Shown here: piece by piece, positions 17,871 to 26,389 of the stretch
How the letters are laid out: every line of letters starts with the position of its first letter
Position numbering within the stretch: position 1 is the first letter of the stretch
NCBI GenBank assembly: GCA_041776485.1
Contig: JBHBQE010000018.1
Span: forward strand, 1-64,000
From: JBHBQE01 sp041776485
GTDB lineage: Bacteria; Bacillota; Clostridia; Lachnospirales; Lachnospiraceae
Direction of reading: 5' to 3'
DNA length: 64,000 nt
Program-made: the position numbers and the translations under genes
Notes under the pieces: model-generated
What the model was told of the DNA's origin: nothing
Database searches by the model: none
The model's input: only the letters and a program-made list of their open reading frames with translations

Positions 17871-18830
17871 CTACTCATCTGAATCCTTTAAGGAAAGACC
17901 TAATTCCTTAAGCTTATCAAATACTTCATCTAATGATTTTCTACCTAAATTTCTAACCTTCATCATTTCCGCCGGTGTCTTTTGGGTAAGCTCACTCACT
18001 GTATGGATACCTGCACGCTTAAGACAATTAAAGGAACGTACACTAAGCTCCAATTCATCTATTGCCATATCTCCCACATGAGGTGCCTTTTCCTCTGTAA
18101 CCTCCGGCATAATCTCTAAATCAATATTTTTATCAGACAAGTGCATGAAAAGCTTTAAATGCTCGCTCATAACCCTAGCCGCCAGGCTAACTGCCTCATC
18201 CGGATGAAGTGAACCATTTGTATATACTTCAAGTGTAAGCTTATCGAAGTCGGTTACCTGATCCACACGGGTATCCTCAACTCTCATATTCACACGCTCA
18301 ATTGGAGTGAAAACTGAGTCAATGGGAATAACGCCTATGGGGGTATCCTCTGTTTTATTTTTATCCGAGCTTACATACCCACGTCCATTTGTAATGGTAA
18401 ATTCAATCTCAAGGCTGGACTTGCTGTCCCCGGTAAGATTGGCGATTACATGATCAGGGTTCATAACCTCTATATCTTCATCAAACTTTATATCAGAAGC
18501 TTTTACAACTCCCTCACCGCTGAAACTTAAATATGCGGTCTTTGACTCAAACATATTTCCATTATTTCTAAGGGCAAGCTCCTTAATATTCATTATTATT
18601 TCGGTAACATCTTCCTTTACACCGGGAATTGTTTCAAATTCGTGGAGAACTCCGTCTATCTTAATCTGACTAACTGCTGTTCCGGGAAGGGATGAAAGCA
18701 TAATTCTTCTAAGGGAATTACCAAGAGTTGTCCCATATCCTCTCTCTAAAGGTGAGATAACAAATCTTCCATATTTTCCATCAGATGATAGCTCTGCTAC
18801 ATCTATATTGGGCTTTTCAAAATCCAGCAT
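17871..18830 (-). CDS. rpoA: DNA-directed RNA polymerase alpha subunit
   Basis: 319 residues. The N-terminal assembly domain (1-230) has GRFVISPLERGYGTTLGNSLRR and GVKEDVTEIIMNIKEL; the C-terminal domain (about 250-310) that binds UP elements and activators has VRSFNCLKRAGIHTVSEL and RNLGRKSLDEV. AAGGAGG lies 10 bases before ATG 18830. Position between rpsD and rplQ is the standard order. Confidence 0.98.
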   Translation of the reverse strand: MLDFEKPNIDVAELSSDGKYGRFVISPLERGYGTTLGNSLRRIMLSSLPGTAVSQIKIDGVLHEFETIPGVKEDVTEIIMNIKELALRNNGNMFESKTAYLSFSGEGVVKASDIKFDEDIEVMNPDHVIANLTGDSKSSLEIEFTITNGRGYVSSDKNKTEDTPIGVIPIDSVFTPIERVNMRVEDTRVDQVTDFDKLTLEVYTNGSLHPDEAVSLAARVMSEHLKLFMHLSDKNIDLEIMPEVTEEKAPHVGDMAIDELELSVRSFNCLKRAGIHTVSELTQKTPAEMMKVRNLGRKSLDEVFDKLKELGLSLKDSDE

Positions 18831-18883
18831 TATATTTAGACCTCCTTCTTCTTAGATACCTACCACTGTCCGGCTTTCAGCTA

Positions 18884-19477
18884 TTATTTAGAATAAAGCT
18901 CGACTATAAGCATCTCATTTACAGGAACATCTATCTGTTCTCTTCCTGGGAATTCCTTAACTGTTCCCTTTAAGTTTTCCTGATCAAAATCTAACCATTC
19001 AGGTACAAGTCTTCCACCTGTAGCCTCAACAATATCCTTTACCCTCTGCAGGCTCTTTGCCTTTTCAGCCACTTCAATAACATCCCCGGGCTTTACGGCA
19101 TAGGAAGGGATGTTAATAACCTTTCCGTTTACAGTTACCAGCTTGTGGTTTACTACCTGACGTGACTCTCTTCTGGTTCTGGCAAGACCAAGTCTAAATA
19201 CCACGTTATCAAGACGTGTTTCCAATAACTTCATCAGGTTTTCACCTGTCATGCCTTTCTGCCTTTCAGCCTTTTCGTAGTAATTGTGGAAAGGCTTTTC
19301 AAGAATGCCATAAATGAACTTCGCCTTCTGCTTTTCTCGAAGCTGAAGGGCATATTCAGAGGGCTTACGTGTATTCCTTTGGGGATTACGCCTGGATTTT
19401 TTATCAATTCCCAGGTAAGAAGGTTCTATTCCCAGGGTTCTACATCTCTTGAGTATAGGGGTTCTATTAACTGCCAT
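18884..19477 (-). CDS. rpsD: 30S ribosomal protein S4
   Basis: 197 residues. S4 nucleates assembly of the 16S 5' domain and, in several bacteria, represses the alpha operon. The S4 RNA-binding domain (MKLLETRLDNVVFRLGLA, about 90-107) is intact. The N-terminal region lacks the four-cysteine zinc site of some homologues and has a basic NPQRNTRKPSEY stretch, so this is the zinc-independent form. It lies between rpsK and rpoA. Confidence 0.97.
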   Translation of the reverse strand: MAVNRTPILKRCRTLGIEPSYLGIDKKSRRNPQRNTRKPSEYALQLREKQKAKFIYGILEKPFHNYYEKAERQKGMTGENLMKLLETRLDNVVFRLGLARTRRESRQVVNHKLVTVNGKVINIPSYAVKPGDVIEVAEKAKSLQRVKDIVEATGGRLVPEWLDFDQENLKGTVKEFPGREQIDVPVNEMLIVELYSK

Positions 19478-19504
19478 GTTATTCTCCTCGCTATTAGCTA
19501 ATAA

Positions 19505-19897
19505 TTAAACTCTTCTTCGCTTAGGGGGACGACAACCATTGTGAGGTACAGCAGTGACGTCACGAATGCTTAATACATCAATGCCGCAGGTTGCAATCGC
19601 ACGAATTGCCGCCTCTCTGCCTGATCCCGGTCCCTTTACCATAACATCTACACTTTTTAATCCATGGGGAAGAGCTGCCTTAGCTGCTGTTTCAGCTGCC
19701 ATCTGTGCGGCATAGGGGGTAGATTTCCTTGAACCTCTAAATCCTAAGCCACCGGCAGACGCCCATGAAATCGCATTTCCCTGAGTATCTGTAATCGTTA
19801 CAATAGTGTTATTAAAGGAGGCCTGAATATGCACCTGTCCTCTCTCAATATTCTTCTTGACACGTTTCTTATTTGTCCTTCTGGTAACCTTTGCCAT
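19505..19897 (-). CDS. rpsK: 30S ribosomal protein S11
   Basis: 130 residues, standard length. S11 forms part of the platform near the mRNA exit. Conserved segments are VHIQASFNNTIVTITD, GFRGSRKSTPYAAQ and the C-terminal PHNGCRPPKRRRV. It lies between rpsM and rpsD in the alpha operon. Confidence 0.98.
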   Translation of the reverse strand: MAKVTRRTNKKRVKKNIERGQVHIQASFNNTIVTITDTQGNAISWASAGGLGFRGSRKSTPYAAQMAAETAAKAALPHGLKSVDVMVKGPGSGREAAIRAIATCGIDVLSIRDVTAVPHNGCRPPKRRRV

Positions 19898-19933
19898 TTT
19901 ACCTATCCTATCTTTCTATTACTCCACAATCAA

Positions 19934-20305
19934 CTATTTCTTCTTATTAGCAACCGTCCTCTTGGGACCTTTTCTAGTTCTGGCATTAGTCTTAGTCTTT
20001 TGTCCTCTAACAGGAAGACCCTTTCTGTGACGAATCCCACGATAGCAGCCTATCTCCTGAAGTCGCTTAATATTAAGAGCAACATCCCTTCTTAAGTCAC
20101 CCTCCACCATGATATCCTTATCATCAATAGCGTCTGCAATTTTCTTAACCTCTTCATCAGTAAGATCCTTAACTCTGGTATCTGGATTAACGCCTGCAGC
20201 CTCTAAAATACGAATTGAGGTAACTCTACCAATCCCATATACATAGGTAAGTCCTATCTCAATACGCTTTTCTCTGGGTAAATCAACACCTGCTATACGC
20301 GCCAT
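19934..20305 (-). CDS. rpsM: 30S ribosomal protein S13
   Basis: 123 residues. S13 sits in the head and contacts the P-site tRNA and L5. The start MARIAGVDLPREKRIEIGLT and the basic C-terminal tail (GLPVRGQKTKTNARTRKGP) are typical. First of the five classical alpha-operon genes, 86 bases after rpmJ, with AAGGAG before ATG 20305. Confidence 0.98.
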   Translation of the reverse strand: MARIAGVDLPREKRIEIGLTYVYGIGRVTSIRILEAAGVNPDTRVKDLTDEEVKKIADAIDDKDIMVEGDLRRDVALNIKRLQEIGCYRGIRHRKGLPVRGQKTKTNARTRKGPKRTVANKKK

Positions 20306-20391
20306 TACTATCTCCTTTTCTGATTGTGTCCTGTAGAAATATCTACTTAAAATTTATAACCTTAAATTGAAGCGAAATGCTCCATATAATA

Positions 20392-20505
20392 TTAACCTTG
20401 TCTCTGTTTATGTTTGGGGTTTTCACAAATGATTCTTATGCGACCCTTTCTCTTAATAACTTTGCATTTATCGCAAATCGGTTTAACCGACGCTCTGACC
20501 TTCAT
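20392..20505 (-). CDS. rpmJ: 50S ribosomal protein L36 (zinc-binding form)
   Basis: A 37-codon gene. The product begins MKVRASVKPICDKCK and ends ENPKHKQRQG; Cys 11, Cys 14, Cys 27 and His 32 form the zinc site of the C+ type. L36 is a late-assembling large-subunit protein. AAAGGAG precedes ATG 20505 and the stop is TAA 20394-20392. Position between infA and rpsM is the standard one. A promoter and a hairpin in the 113-base gap before it suggest partly independent expression. Confidence 0.97.
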   Translation of the reverse strand: MKVRASVKPICDKCKVIKRKGRIRIICENPKHKQRQG

Positions 20506-20556
20506 TGCAAAACTCCTTTCAACACTGTAAAATATAGGCTTTTACATAAATCTGCT

Positions 20557-20575
20557 ACGTTTTTACAAAAAACGT
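20557..20575 (-). promoter_or_regulatory. Hairpin in the rpmJ leader
   Basis: ACGTTTTT (20575-20568) and AAAAACGT (20564-20557) form a perfect 8-base-pair stem with a 3-base loop, about 10 bases downstream of the predicted transcription start. It has no U-tract after it. A role in mRNA stability or autoregulation is possible but unproven. Confidence 0.4.
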
Positions 20576-20584
20576 GCACGTTAT

Positions 20585-20613
20585 ATTATACACACCTTTA
20601 ACCCTTAAGTCAA
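20585..20613 (-). promoter_or_regulatory. Internal promoter between infA and rpmJ
   Basis: TTGACT (20613-20608) and TATAAT (20590-20585) with a 17-base spacer on minus, starting 6 bases after the infA stop. It would drive rpmJ and the alpha-operon genes separately from the upstream superoperon. Confidence 0.7.
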
Positions 20614-20618
20614 TGAAT

Positions 20619-20837
20619 TTATTTATCTCTCCAAATAATTCTTCCCTTAGTAAGGTCATAGGGGGACATCTCAATAGTTACTTTGTCACCAGGGAGTATA
20701 CGTATGTAGTTCATTCGCAATTTCCCGCTTATATGTGCTAGGATTTCATGTCCGTTTTCAAGCTCTACCTGAAACATCGCATTAGGCAACTTCTCTAAAA
20801 CAGTACCTTCCACCTCTATAACATCTGTTTTTGACAT
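20619..20837 (-). CDS. infA: Translation initiation factor IF-1
   Basis: 72 residues, a single OB fold that occupies the ribosomal A site during initiation. Typical segments are MSKTDVIEVEGTVLEKLPNA, MFQVELENGHEILAHISGKL and PYDLTKGRIIWR. The start directly abuts the stop of the KOW gene (no intervening base), and its AAGGAG lies inside that gene, so the two are translationally coupled. Confidence 0.98.
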   Translation of the reverse strand: MSKTDVIEVEGTVLEKLPNAMFQVELENGHEILAHISGKLRMNYIRILPGDKVTIEMSPYDLTKGRIIWRDK

Positions 20838-21101
20838 TCAACTCTCCTTAAAGGTTTTATATAGCTTAATAATTTTTCTAAGACTAAAATCATCTAATAT
20901 TTCCATGTCTGTAAGCAAATCCTCCACTTCACGGGGAAGCTTTTTAATAATCTGGATATGCTTAACATTCTTTTTCTTAGGATTGGATATTATCCTGTAC
21001 TTACCATCCGATAAAAATACTGTTTCCTTATCCGCCCCCACAATAACATATATCCTTTTTTTATCGTGACCAGCCTTAGAGTAAGCCAGATTAATTTCCA
21101 T
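20838..21101 (-). CDS. KOW-domain RNA-binding protein (L14e-like)
   Basis: An 87-residue basic protein with an N-terminal KOW-like strand pattern (LAYSKAGHDKKRIYVIVG), followed by DGKYRIISNPKKKNVKHI and a helical tail. This small family lies in clostridial ribosomal clusters just before infA and is related to the eukaryotic/archaeal L14e/L6e KOW proteins; its role is undefined but RNA or ribosome binding is expected. It starts 1 base after adk; the methionine aminopeptidase gene that often separates the two is absent. Confidence 0.85.
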   Translation of the reverse strand: MEINLAYSKAGHDKKRIYVIVGADKETVFLSDGKYRIISNPKKKNVKHIQIIKKLPREVEDLLTDMEILDDFSLRKIIKLYKTFKES

Positions 21102-21102
21102 A

Positions 21103-21744
21103 TTACCCGATAATAGCTTTTATCTCATTAAAGATATCTGTCATATCGCCTGTACCGTCAATAGTCTTTAATATCCCCTTGTTACCATAAAAATCTATTA
21201 ACGGACTGGTTTTTTCATGGTAAACCGTAAGGCGATTTTTAACAGTTTCCGGTTTGTCATCATCTCTTATGATAAGGTTTCCATGGCAAACGTCACATAC
21301 CGACTCCTCCTTAGGGGGCATTGTAACTGTATGATATATTTTCCCACACTCTGAGCAGGCACGTCTTCCTTTCATCCTGTCCACAATATGCTCGTCAGGC
21401 ACATCAACATTAATAGCAAAATCTATTTGGGCAGACATTTTGGTTAGGATTTCATCCAAAGCCTCTGCCTGAGGTACCGTTCTCGGAAATCCATCCAATA
21501 TAAATCCATCCTTACAATCATCCTTCTGAACTCTATCTGCCACCAAATCACAAGTTAATTCATCAGGAACAAGTTCTCCTGCCTCCATATAAGCAGAAGC
21601 CTTCTTCCCTAACTCTGTTTTATTTTTTATATTCTCACGGAATATATCCCCCGTGGAGATATGAGGTATCTTATAAAACTCTGAAATTTTTTCTGCCTGA
21701 GTACCTTTCCCTGCTCCGGGAGCACCTAACATAATTATTTTCAT
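21103..21744 (-). CDS. adk: Adenylate kinase (zinc-LID type)
   Basis: 213 residues. It converts AMP and ATP to two ADP. The P-loop GAPGAGKGTQAEK is at residue 7, DGFPRT near 84, and the LID domain carries a CxxC...CxxC zinc site (CSECGKIYH and CDVCHGN, about 130-153), as in Gram-positive enzymes. The gene overlaps secY by 4 bases (ATGA), the standard spc-operon arrangement. Confidence 0.98.
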   Translation of the reverse strand: MKIIMLGAPGAGKGTQAEKISEFYKIPHISTGDIFRENIKNKTELGKKASAYMEAGELVPDELTCDLVADRVQKDDCKDGFILDGFPRTVPQAEALDEILTKMSAQIDFAINVDVPDEHIVDRMKGRRACSECGKIYHTVTMPPKEESVCDVCHGNLIIRDDDKPETVKNRLTVYHEKTSPLIDFYGNKGILKTIDGTGDMTDIFNEIKAIIG

Positions 21745-23051
21745 GACAAAAACCCCTTATAATTTCTAACTAACATTTGTGACTCAATTTGCTTAAGTGT
21801 CTCTATAATAACTCCCACGATAATGATGATTGAGGTCCCGCCAAAGGAAACATCTGCATTAAATACACCATTAAAGAAAATAGGGAGTACAGCAACTATC
21901 GCAAGCCCTATGGCACCTATAAATACAATATTTCCAAGTATTGCATTAAGATATTCGCTGGTGGGCTTCCCCGGACGAACTCCCGGAACCGAACCTCCAT
22001 TTTTACGCATATTTTCTGCAATTTCCATTGTATTAAAGGTAACTGATGTGTAGAAGTAAGCAAAAGCGATTATCAGCAGAATATATACCGCTGCACCAAC
22101 TGAATACTTCCAGTTACTGGGATTGAACCAATTTGACTGGTTAAGACCCTTTAATATTTCATACCCAAATCCCGTTCCTTGAGTCTTGCCCACGAAAGAT
22201 GCAATAACAACAGGAGTCTGCATAATAGACTGGGCAAAAATTACAGGTATAACACCCGAGGTGTTAACTTTCATGGGAATAAATGTACTATTCCCGCCAA
22301 CTGCTCCTCTGCCTGCCATACGCCCTGAATACTGAATAGGAATTCTCCTCTCAGCACCCTGTAGTACAACCACCAGAACTACAACCGCCACAATAACCAA
22401 CATTATTATAACGGCAGCCAACGTACCCTTAGCAGGAGTTTTTCCGGCAATAAACTGGGTATACAGCTTTGATAGATCCGAAGGTATTCTGGAAACTATA
22501 TTGATTGTAAGGACAATACTTATACCGTTTCCAATCCCCTTCTCCGTTATTCGTTCACCAATCCACATCAAAACAGCAGAACCGCCTGTCATACAGGCAA
22601 TAACTGTAATAACATAAACAGCATTAAATTCTGTTAGATAACCGCTGCGTCCAAAGCCTATAGCCAATGCAGCAGATTCCATAATGGAAAGCCCGATGGT
22701 AAGATACCTTGTAGCTTGAACCAGCTTCTTCCTGCCATGCTCACCATCTCTTTGCATTTCCTCAAGCTTGGGAAAGGCTATTGTAAGGAGCTGTATAATA
22801 ATGGATGAAGTAATGTAAGGGGTAATGTTCAATGCAAACACCGACATTCTTTCCATAGAACCACCGGTAATTGCATCAAAGAAATTTAATGCTCCGTCCG
22901 CATTTGAAAAAAGTTTAGCAAATACTCCCGGTGCAACACCCGGTATGGGAAGCATGGAACCGAACCTTACAACGATTAACATTAAAAAAGTATAAAATAT
23001 TCTCTTCCTGATATTTGCTATTTTAAATGCGTTACGTAAAGTCTCCAGCAT
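21741..23051 (-). CDS. secY: Protein translocase subunit SecY
   Basis: 436 residues with about ten membrane helices. SecY forms the protein-conducting channel with SecE and SecG. Typical segments: LPIPGVAPGVFAK, the plug region, GITPYITSSIIIQLL-like (here NITPYITSSIIIQLLT), GIGNGISIVLTINI and RGAVGGNSTFIPMKVNTSGVIPVIFA. Its ATG shares a base with the rplO stop (TAATG), and its end overlaps adk. Confidence 0.98.
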   Translation of the reverse strand: MLETLRNAFKIANIRKRIFYTFLMLIVVRFGSMLPIPGVAPGVFAKLFSNADGALNFFDAITGGSMERMSVFALNITPYITSSIIIQLLTIAFPKLEEMQRDGEHGRKKLVQATRYLTIGLSIMESAALAIGFGRSGYLTEFNAVYVITVIACMTGGSAVLMWIGERITEKGIGNGISIVLTINIVSRIPSDLSKLYTQFIAGKTPAKGTLAAVIIMLVIVAVVVLVVVLQGAERRIPIQYSGRMAGRGAVGGNSTFIPMKVNTSGVIPVIFAQSIMQTPVVIASFVGKTQGTGFGYEILKGLNQSNWFNPSNWKYSVGAAVYILLIIAFAYFYTSVTFNTMEIAENMRKNGGSVPGVRPGKPTSEYLNAILGNIVFIGAIGLAIVAVLPIFFNGVFNADVSFGGTSIIIIVGVIIETLKQIESQMLVRNYKGFLS

Positions 23052-23491
23052 TATACCACCTCTATGCTTCCGCCTGCACTTTCAATCTTGCTCTTTGCAC
23101 TCTCAGAGAATGCGTTTGCTTTAACTACAAGCTTTTTGGTAAGCTCTCCATTCCCAAGAACCTTAACTCCATCAAGCTCACGTCTAACTATTCTTTTTTC
23201 AATAAGATCAGCAATTTCAATAGTTGCACCATCTTCAAATACTTCCAATGCACTTACATTTACAATTGCTATTTCCTTATGATTTATACATTTAAATCCA
23301 CGCTTGGGAATTCTCCTGTATAAAGGCATTTGACCTCCCTCAAATCCGGGACGAGTACCACCGCCTGAACGAGCCTTTTGTCCTTTATGACCCTTACCTG
23401 CAGTCTTACCAGTACCAGAAGCATGACCTCTGCCTATTCTTTTATTATCACGCTTTGAGCCATCGGCAGGCCTTAAGTTGGATAAATCCAT
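23051..23491 (-). CDS. rplO: 50S ribosomal protein L15
   Basis: 146 residues, standard size. L15 is a late-assembly protein contacting 23S rRNA through its glycine- and lysine-rich N-terminal tail (GRGHASGTGKTAGKGHKG, then GGTRPGFEGGQMPLYRR). Its stop overlaps the secY start by one base. Confidence 0.98.
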   Translation of the reverse strand: MDLSNLRPADGSKRDNKRIGRGHASGTGKTAGKGHKGQKARSGGGTRPGFEGGQMPLYRRIPKRGFKCINHKEIAIVNVSALEVFEDGATIEIADLIEKRIVRRELDGVKVLGNGELTKKLVVKANAFSESAKSKIESAGGSIEVV

Positions 23492-23514
23492 ACCTTTTTC
23501 CTCCTAAATCGATT

Positions 23515-23697
23515 CTAGACTTCTTCCACCTTAACAAGGTGATTTACTCTTCTTACCATTCCGCGAATTGCCTCATTATCAGGCATTTCAACTGTTTTCC
23601 CTAACTTCCTAAGACCAAGCGCTTCAACAGTCTTTTTATTCTTGGGCACAGCACCGATGGCAGATTTTACAAGTGTTATCTTTAATTTCTTAGCCAT
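23515..23697 (-). CDS. rpmD: 50S ribosomal protein L30
   Basis: 60 residues beginning MAKKLKITLVKSAIG, with LGLRKLGKTVEMPDN and GMVRRVNHLVKVEEV. An upstream ATG at 23715 would add six residues that overlap rpsE; AAGGAGAG lies 6 bases before ATG 23697, which fits the family length. Standard position between rpsE and rplO. Confidence 0.97.
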   Translation of the reverse strand: MAKKLKITLVKSAIGAVPKNKKTVEALGLRKLGKTVEMPDNEAIRGMVRRVNHLVKVEEV

Positions 23698-23707
23698 GAT
23701 TCTCTCC

Positions 23708-24217
23708 TTAACCAAGTATCTCTTCTACGGTTTTTCCACGAAGTTTTGCAATTTCCTCAGGAGTACGCAGCTGATTTAATGCATCTATTGTTGCCAGTAC
23801 AACATTCTGCTTGTTAGATGAACCAAGGGACTTTGTACGAATATTGTTAATTCCTGCAAGCTCACAAACACTACGGGCAGGACCGCCTGCAATGATTCCT
23901 GTTCCCTCGGGAGCCTTCTTTAACAGCACCTGGGCACCTGTATGTTTACCTTGAATATCATGGGTAATACTGTTGTTTTCATCTCTGGCAACGGATATAA
24001 GCCTCTTGGCTGCATCCTCCTTGCCTTTTCTTATTGCTTCAGGAATTTCTGTAGCCTTTCCGAGTCCGGCACCAACATGACCGTCCTTGTCACCGACTAC
24101 AACAAGAGCTGAAAATCGCATATTACGTCCACCTTTAACTACCTTGGTAACACGCTTTATAGCAACTACCCTTTCCTCAAGCTCCATTTCGCTTGTATCT
24201 ATAATATCACGCTTCAT
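23708..24217 (-). CDS. rpsE: 30S ribosomal protein S5
   Basis: 169 residues. S5 takes part in decoding fidelity and mRNA unwinding at the entry tunnel. The S5 domain RVTKVVKGGRNMRFSALVV, GHVGAGLGKA and the C-terminal domain (LLKKAPEGTGIIAGGPAR, TKSLGSSNKQNVV) are conserved. It lies between rplR and rpmD. Confidence 0.98.
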   Translation of the reverse strand: MKRDIIDTSEMELEERVVAIKRVTKVVKGGRNMRFSALVVVGDKDGHVGAGLGKATEIPEAIRKGKEDAAKRLISVARDENNSITHDIQGKHTGAQVLLKKAPEGTGIIAGGPARSVCELAGINNIRTKSLGSSNKQNVVLATIDALNQLRTPEEIAKLRGKTVEEILG

Positions 24218-24229
24218 ATAGTGCTCCTC

Positions 24230-24598
24230 CTAGAATTTAAGACCAGCTGCTCTCGCAGAATCAGCCAATGCTTTTATTTTACCGGCATATATAAATCCAC
24301 CTCTGTCAAAAACAACTGTTTCTATGCCCTTTTCAAGCGCCCTCTTTGCTACAGTTTCTCCAAGGCTCTCTGCAGCCTTAGTATCATCTGTATTTTCAAG
24401 AGTTTTTGACAGCTCCTTTTCAAGAGTAGAAGCAGAAACTAATGTATTGCCTGCAATATCATCTATTATCTGAACATACATATGCTTATTGCTTCTAAAA
24501 ACTGAAAGTCTAGGCTTATCGGCAGTACCGGAAAGGTGAAAGCGAAGCCTTTTATGCTTCTTTGCGCGGATTTCCGCTCTGGATTTTTTCTTAATCAT
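24230..24598 (-). CDS. rplR: 50S ribosomal protein L18
   Basis: 122 residues, a 5S rRNA-binding protein. Basic N-terminus MIKKKSRAEIRAKKHKRLR, RLSVFRSNKHMYVQIIDD, and the C-terminal VVFDRGGFIYAGKIKALADS and ARAAGLKF are typical. It lies between rplF and rpsE. Confidence 0.98.
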   Translation of the reverse strand: MIKKKSRAEIRAKKHKRLRFHLSGTADKPRLSVFRSNKHMYVQIIDDIAGNTLVSASTLEKELSKTLENTDDTKAAESLGETVAKRALEKGIETVVFDRGGFIYAGKIKALADSARAAGLKF

Positions 24599-24638
24599 TT
24601 TTCCTCCTTTGGGATTTATATTCCCTGCACATTACCGA

Positions 24639-25175
24639 TTACTTTCCTGTCTTACCGGCTTTTCTCCTGATGTGCTCTGTTTCATATTTAATACCTTTGC
24701 CCTTATACGGCTCAGGTTTTCTCTTCTCTCTTATTTCCGCTGCATACTGACCAACTTTTTCCTTGTCAATGCCAAAAACAGTAATCTTATTACCTTCAAC
24801 GGTTGTCTCTAATCCTTCAGGATCTTCCATTTCTACAGGATGTGAATATCCAAGGTTAAGAGTAAGAGTCTTCCCCTGCTTTCCAGCTCTGTATCCAACA
24901 CCGTTTACCTCTAATACCTTTGAATACCCTTCTGTAACTCCAATAATCATATTATTTAGAAGAGTCCTTGTAAGACCATGAAGAGATTTCATTCTCTTTG
25001 TTTCATTCGGTCTTTTAACCAATAGAGTATCTCCATCTCTTTCAATAATTAAATCTGCCGTGAGAGTTCTCTCTAAGGTACCCTTTGCACCCTTTACCGT
25101 CACGTGATTATTTTCTGCAATGTCCACAGTTACACCACCGGGAATCGCGATCGGCATTCTTCCTATTCGTGACAT
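24639..25175 (-). CDS. rplF: 50S ribosomal protein L6
   Basis: 178 residues with the two-fold repeated L6 domain, located near the factor-binding site. Starts MSRIGRMPIAIPGGVTVDI; the conserved C-terminal PEPYKGKGIKYETEHIRRK is present. Standard size and position between rpsH and rplR. Confidence 0.98.
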   Translation of the reverse strand: MSRIGRMPIAIPGGVTVDIAENNHVTVKGAKGTLERTLTADLIIERDGDTLLVKRPNETKRMKSLHGLTRTLLNNMIIGVTEGYSKVLEVNGVGYRAGKQGKTLTLNLGYSHPVEMEDPEGLETTVEGNKITVFGIDKEKVGQYAAEIREKRKPEPYKGKGIKYETEHIRRKAGKTGK

Positions 25176-25203
25176 GCCACACCTCCTATTATATTATGTT
25201 AAA

Positions 25204-25608
25204 TTACCAAACAAAAGCCAGTACTTCTCCGCCAACTTGAAGCTTACGCGCTTCCTTATCTGTTATTATTCCCTTATTTGTGGAAATAATAGCAACCCCT
25301 AAACCACCTAATACCTTAGGTATATCCTCTTTTCCGGCATATATTCTAAGACCGGGCTTGGAAATCCTCTTTAATCCTGTAATAATCTTTTCTTTTCTCA
25401 ATCCATTGTACTTCATTGTTACATGGATATTGTCCATTTTTCCGTCATTCACAATATCGTATTTCTCGATATATCCTTCGTCCACAAGAATATTCGCTAT
25501 AGCCAACTTCATTTTTGAAGAGGGAATATCTACCGTATCATGCTTTGCCGTATTAGCGTTACGGATTCTTGTAAGCATATCCGCTATGGGATCAGAAGTC
25601 ATCTTCAT
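25204..25608 (-). CDS. rpsH: 30S ribosomal protein S8
   Basis: 134 residues. S8 binds helix 21 of 16S rRNA and in many bacteria represses the spc operon. Conserved: DPIADMLTRIRNANTAKHD, SKPGLRIYAGKEDIPKVLGG and GIAIISTNKGIITDKEARK-like C-terminus (here VAIISTNKGIITDKEARK). It follows rpsN. Confidence 0.98.
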   Translation of the reverse strand: MKMTSDPIADMLTRIRNANTAKHDTVDIPSSKMKLAIANILVDEGYIEKYDIVNDGKMDNIHVTMKYNGLRKEKIITGLKRISKPGLRIYAGKEDIPKVLGGLGVAIISTNKGIITDKEARKLQVGGEVLAFVW

Positions 25609-25633
25609 TATAATACCTCCGTTAAACTCTGGC

Positions 25634-25819
25634 TTACCAAGAAGCCTTTTTCACACCGGGAATCTGTCCCTTATAAGCAAGCTCCCTGAAACAAACTCTG
25701 CATATGCCGTACTTACGTAAAAATGCGTGAGGGCGACCGCAAATCTTACACCTGGAATACTCCCTGGTGGAAAACTTTTGTTTCCTCTGTTGCTTTTCTT
25801 TCATTGCTTTTTTTGCCAT
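25634..25819 (-). CDS. rpsN: 30S ribosomal protein S14, type Z (zinc)
   Basis: 61 residues, the short zinc-dependent form. The zinc site is CKICGRPHAFLRKYGICRVC, four cysteines in two CxxC pairs, and the end is GQIPGVKKASW. The N-terminal MAKKAMKEKQQRKQKFSTRE is basic. Located between rplE and rpsH. Confidence 0.98.
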   Translation of the reverse strand: MAKKAMKEKQQRKQKFSTREYSRCKICGRPHAFLRKYGICRVCFRELAYKGQIPGVKKASW

Positions 25820-25832
25820 GGGAATTTCCTTT

Positions 25833-26372
25833 CTATTTTACAAATGGCATTCCGAAGAATCTAAGGAGTTCCCTTGCTTCTTCATCAGTATTTGCTGTTG
25901 TTACAAAAATAATATCCATTCCCCGCACCTTATCAATCTTGTCATACTCTATCTCCGGAAAGATAAGCTGCTCCTTGATACCTAAGGAATAGTTCCCTCT
26001 GCCGTCAAAGGAATCGGCGCTTACACCTCGAAAGTCACGTACTCTGGGAAGGGCAAGGTTTATAAGTCTGTCTGCAAACTCATACATACGCTTTCCTCTT
26101 AAAGTACATTTGCAGCCAATGCCCATACCCTCACGAATCTTAAAATTCGCTACTGACTTTTTTGCCTTGGTTATAACGGCCTTTTGTCCCGTAATAGCCT
26201 CTAAATCAGCCAGGGCACTATCAAGTATTTTTTGATTTTCTTTGGCTTCACCCACGCCCATATTAACAACTATTTTCTCAAGCTTGGGAACTTCCATAAT
26301 ATTCTTGTAACCAAACTTTTCAATCATAGCTGGTGCTATCTCTTTGTCGAACTGCTCTCTTAATCTGCTCAC
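25833..26372 (-). CDS. rplE: 50S ribosomal protein L5
   Basis: 179 residues. L5 carries 5S rRNA into the central protuberance and contacts P-site tRNA. Typical are VPKLEKIVVNMGVGEA, ITGQKAVITKAKKSVANFKI and RDFRGVSADSFDGRGNYSLG. Standard size and position after rplX. Confidence 0.98.
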   Translation of the reverse strand: MSRLREQFDKEIAPAMIEKFGYKNIMEVPKLEKIVVNMGVGEAKENQKILDSALADLEAITGQKAVITKAKKSVANFKIREGMGIGCKCTLRGKRMYEFADRLINLALPRVRDFRGVSADSFDGRGNYSLGIKEQLIFPEIEYDKIDKVRGMDIIFVTTANTDEEARELLRFFGMPFVK

Positions 26373-26389
26373 AACAAAGCTCCTCCTTA

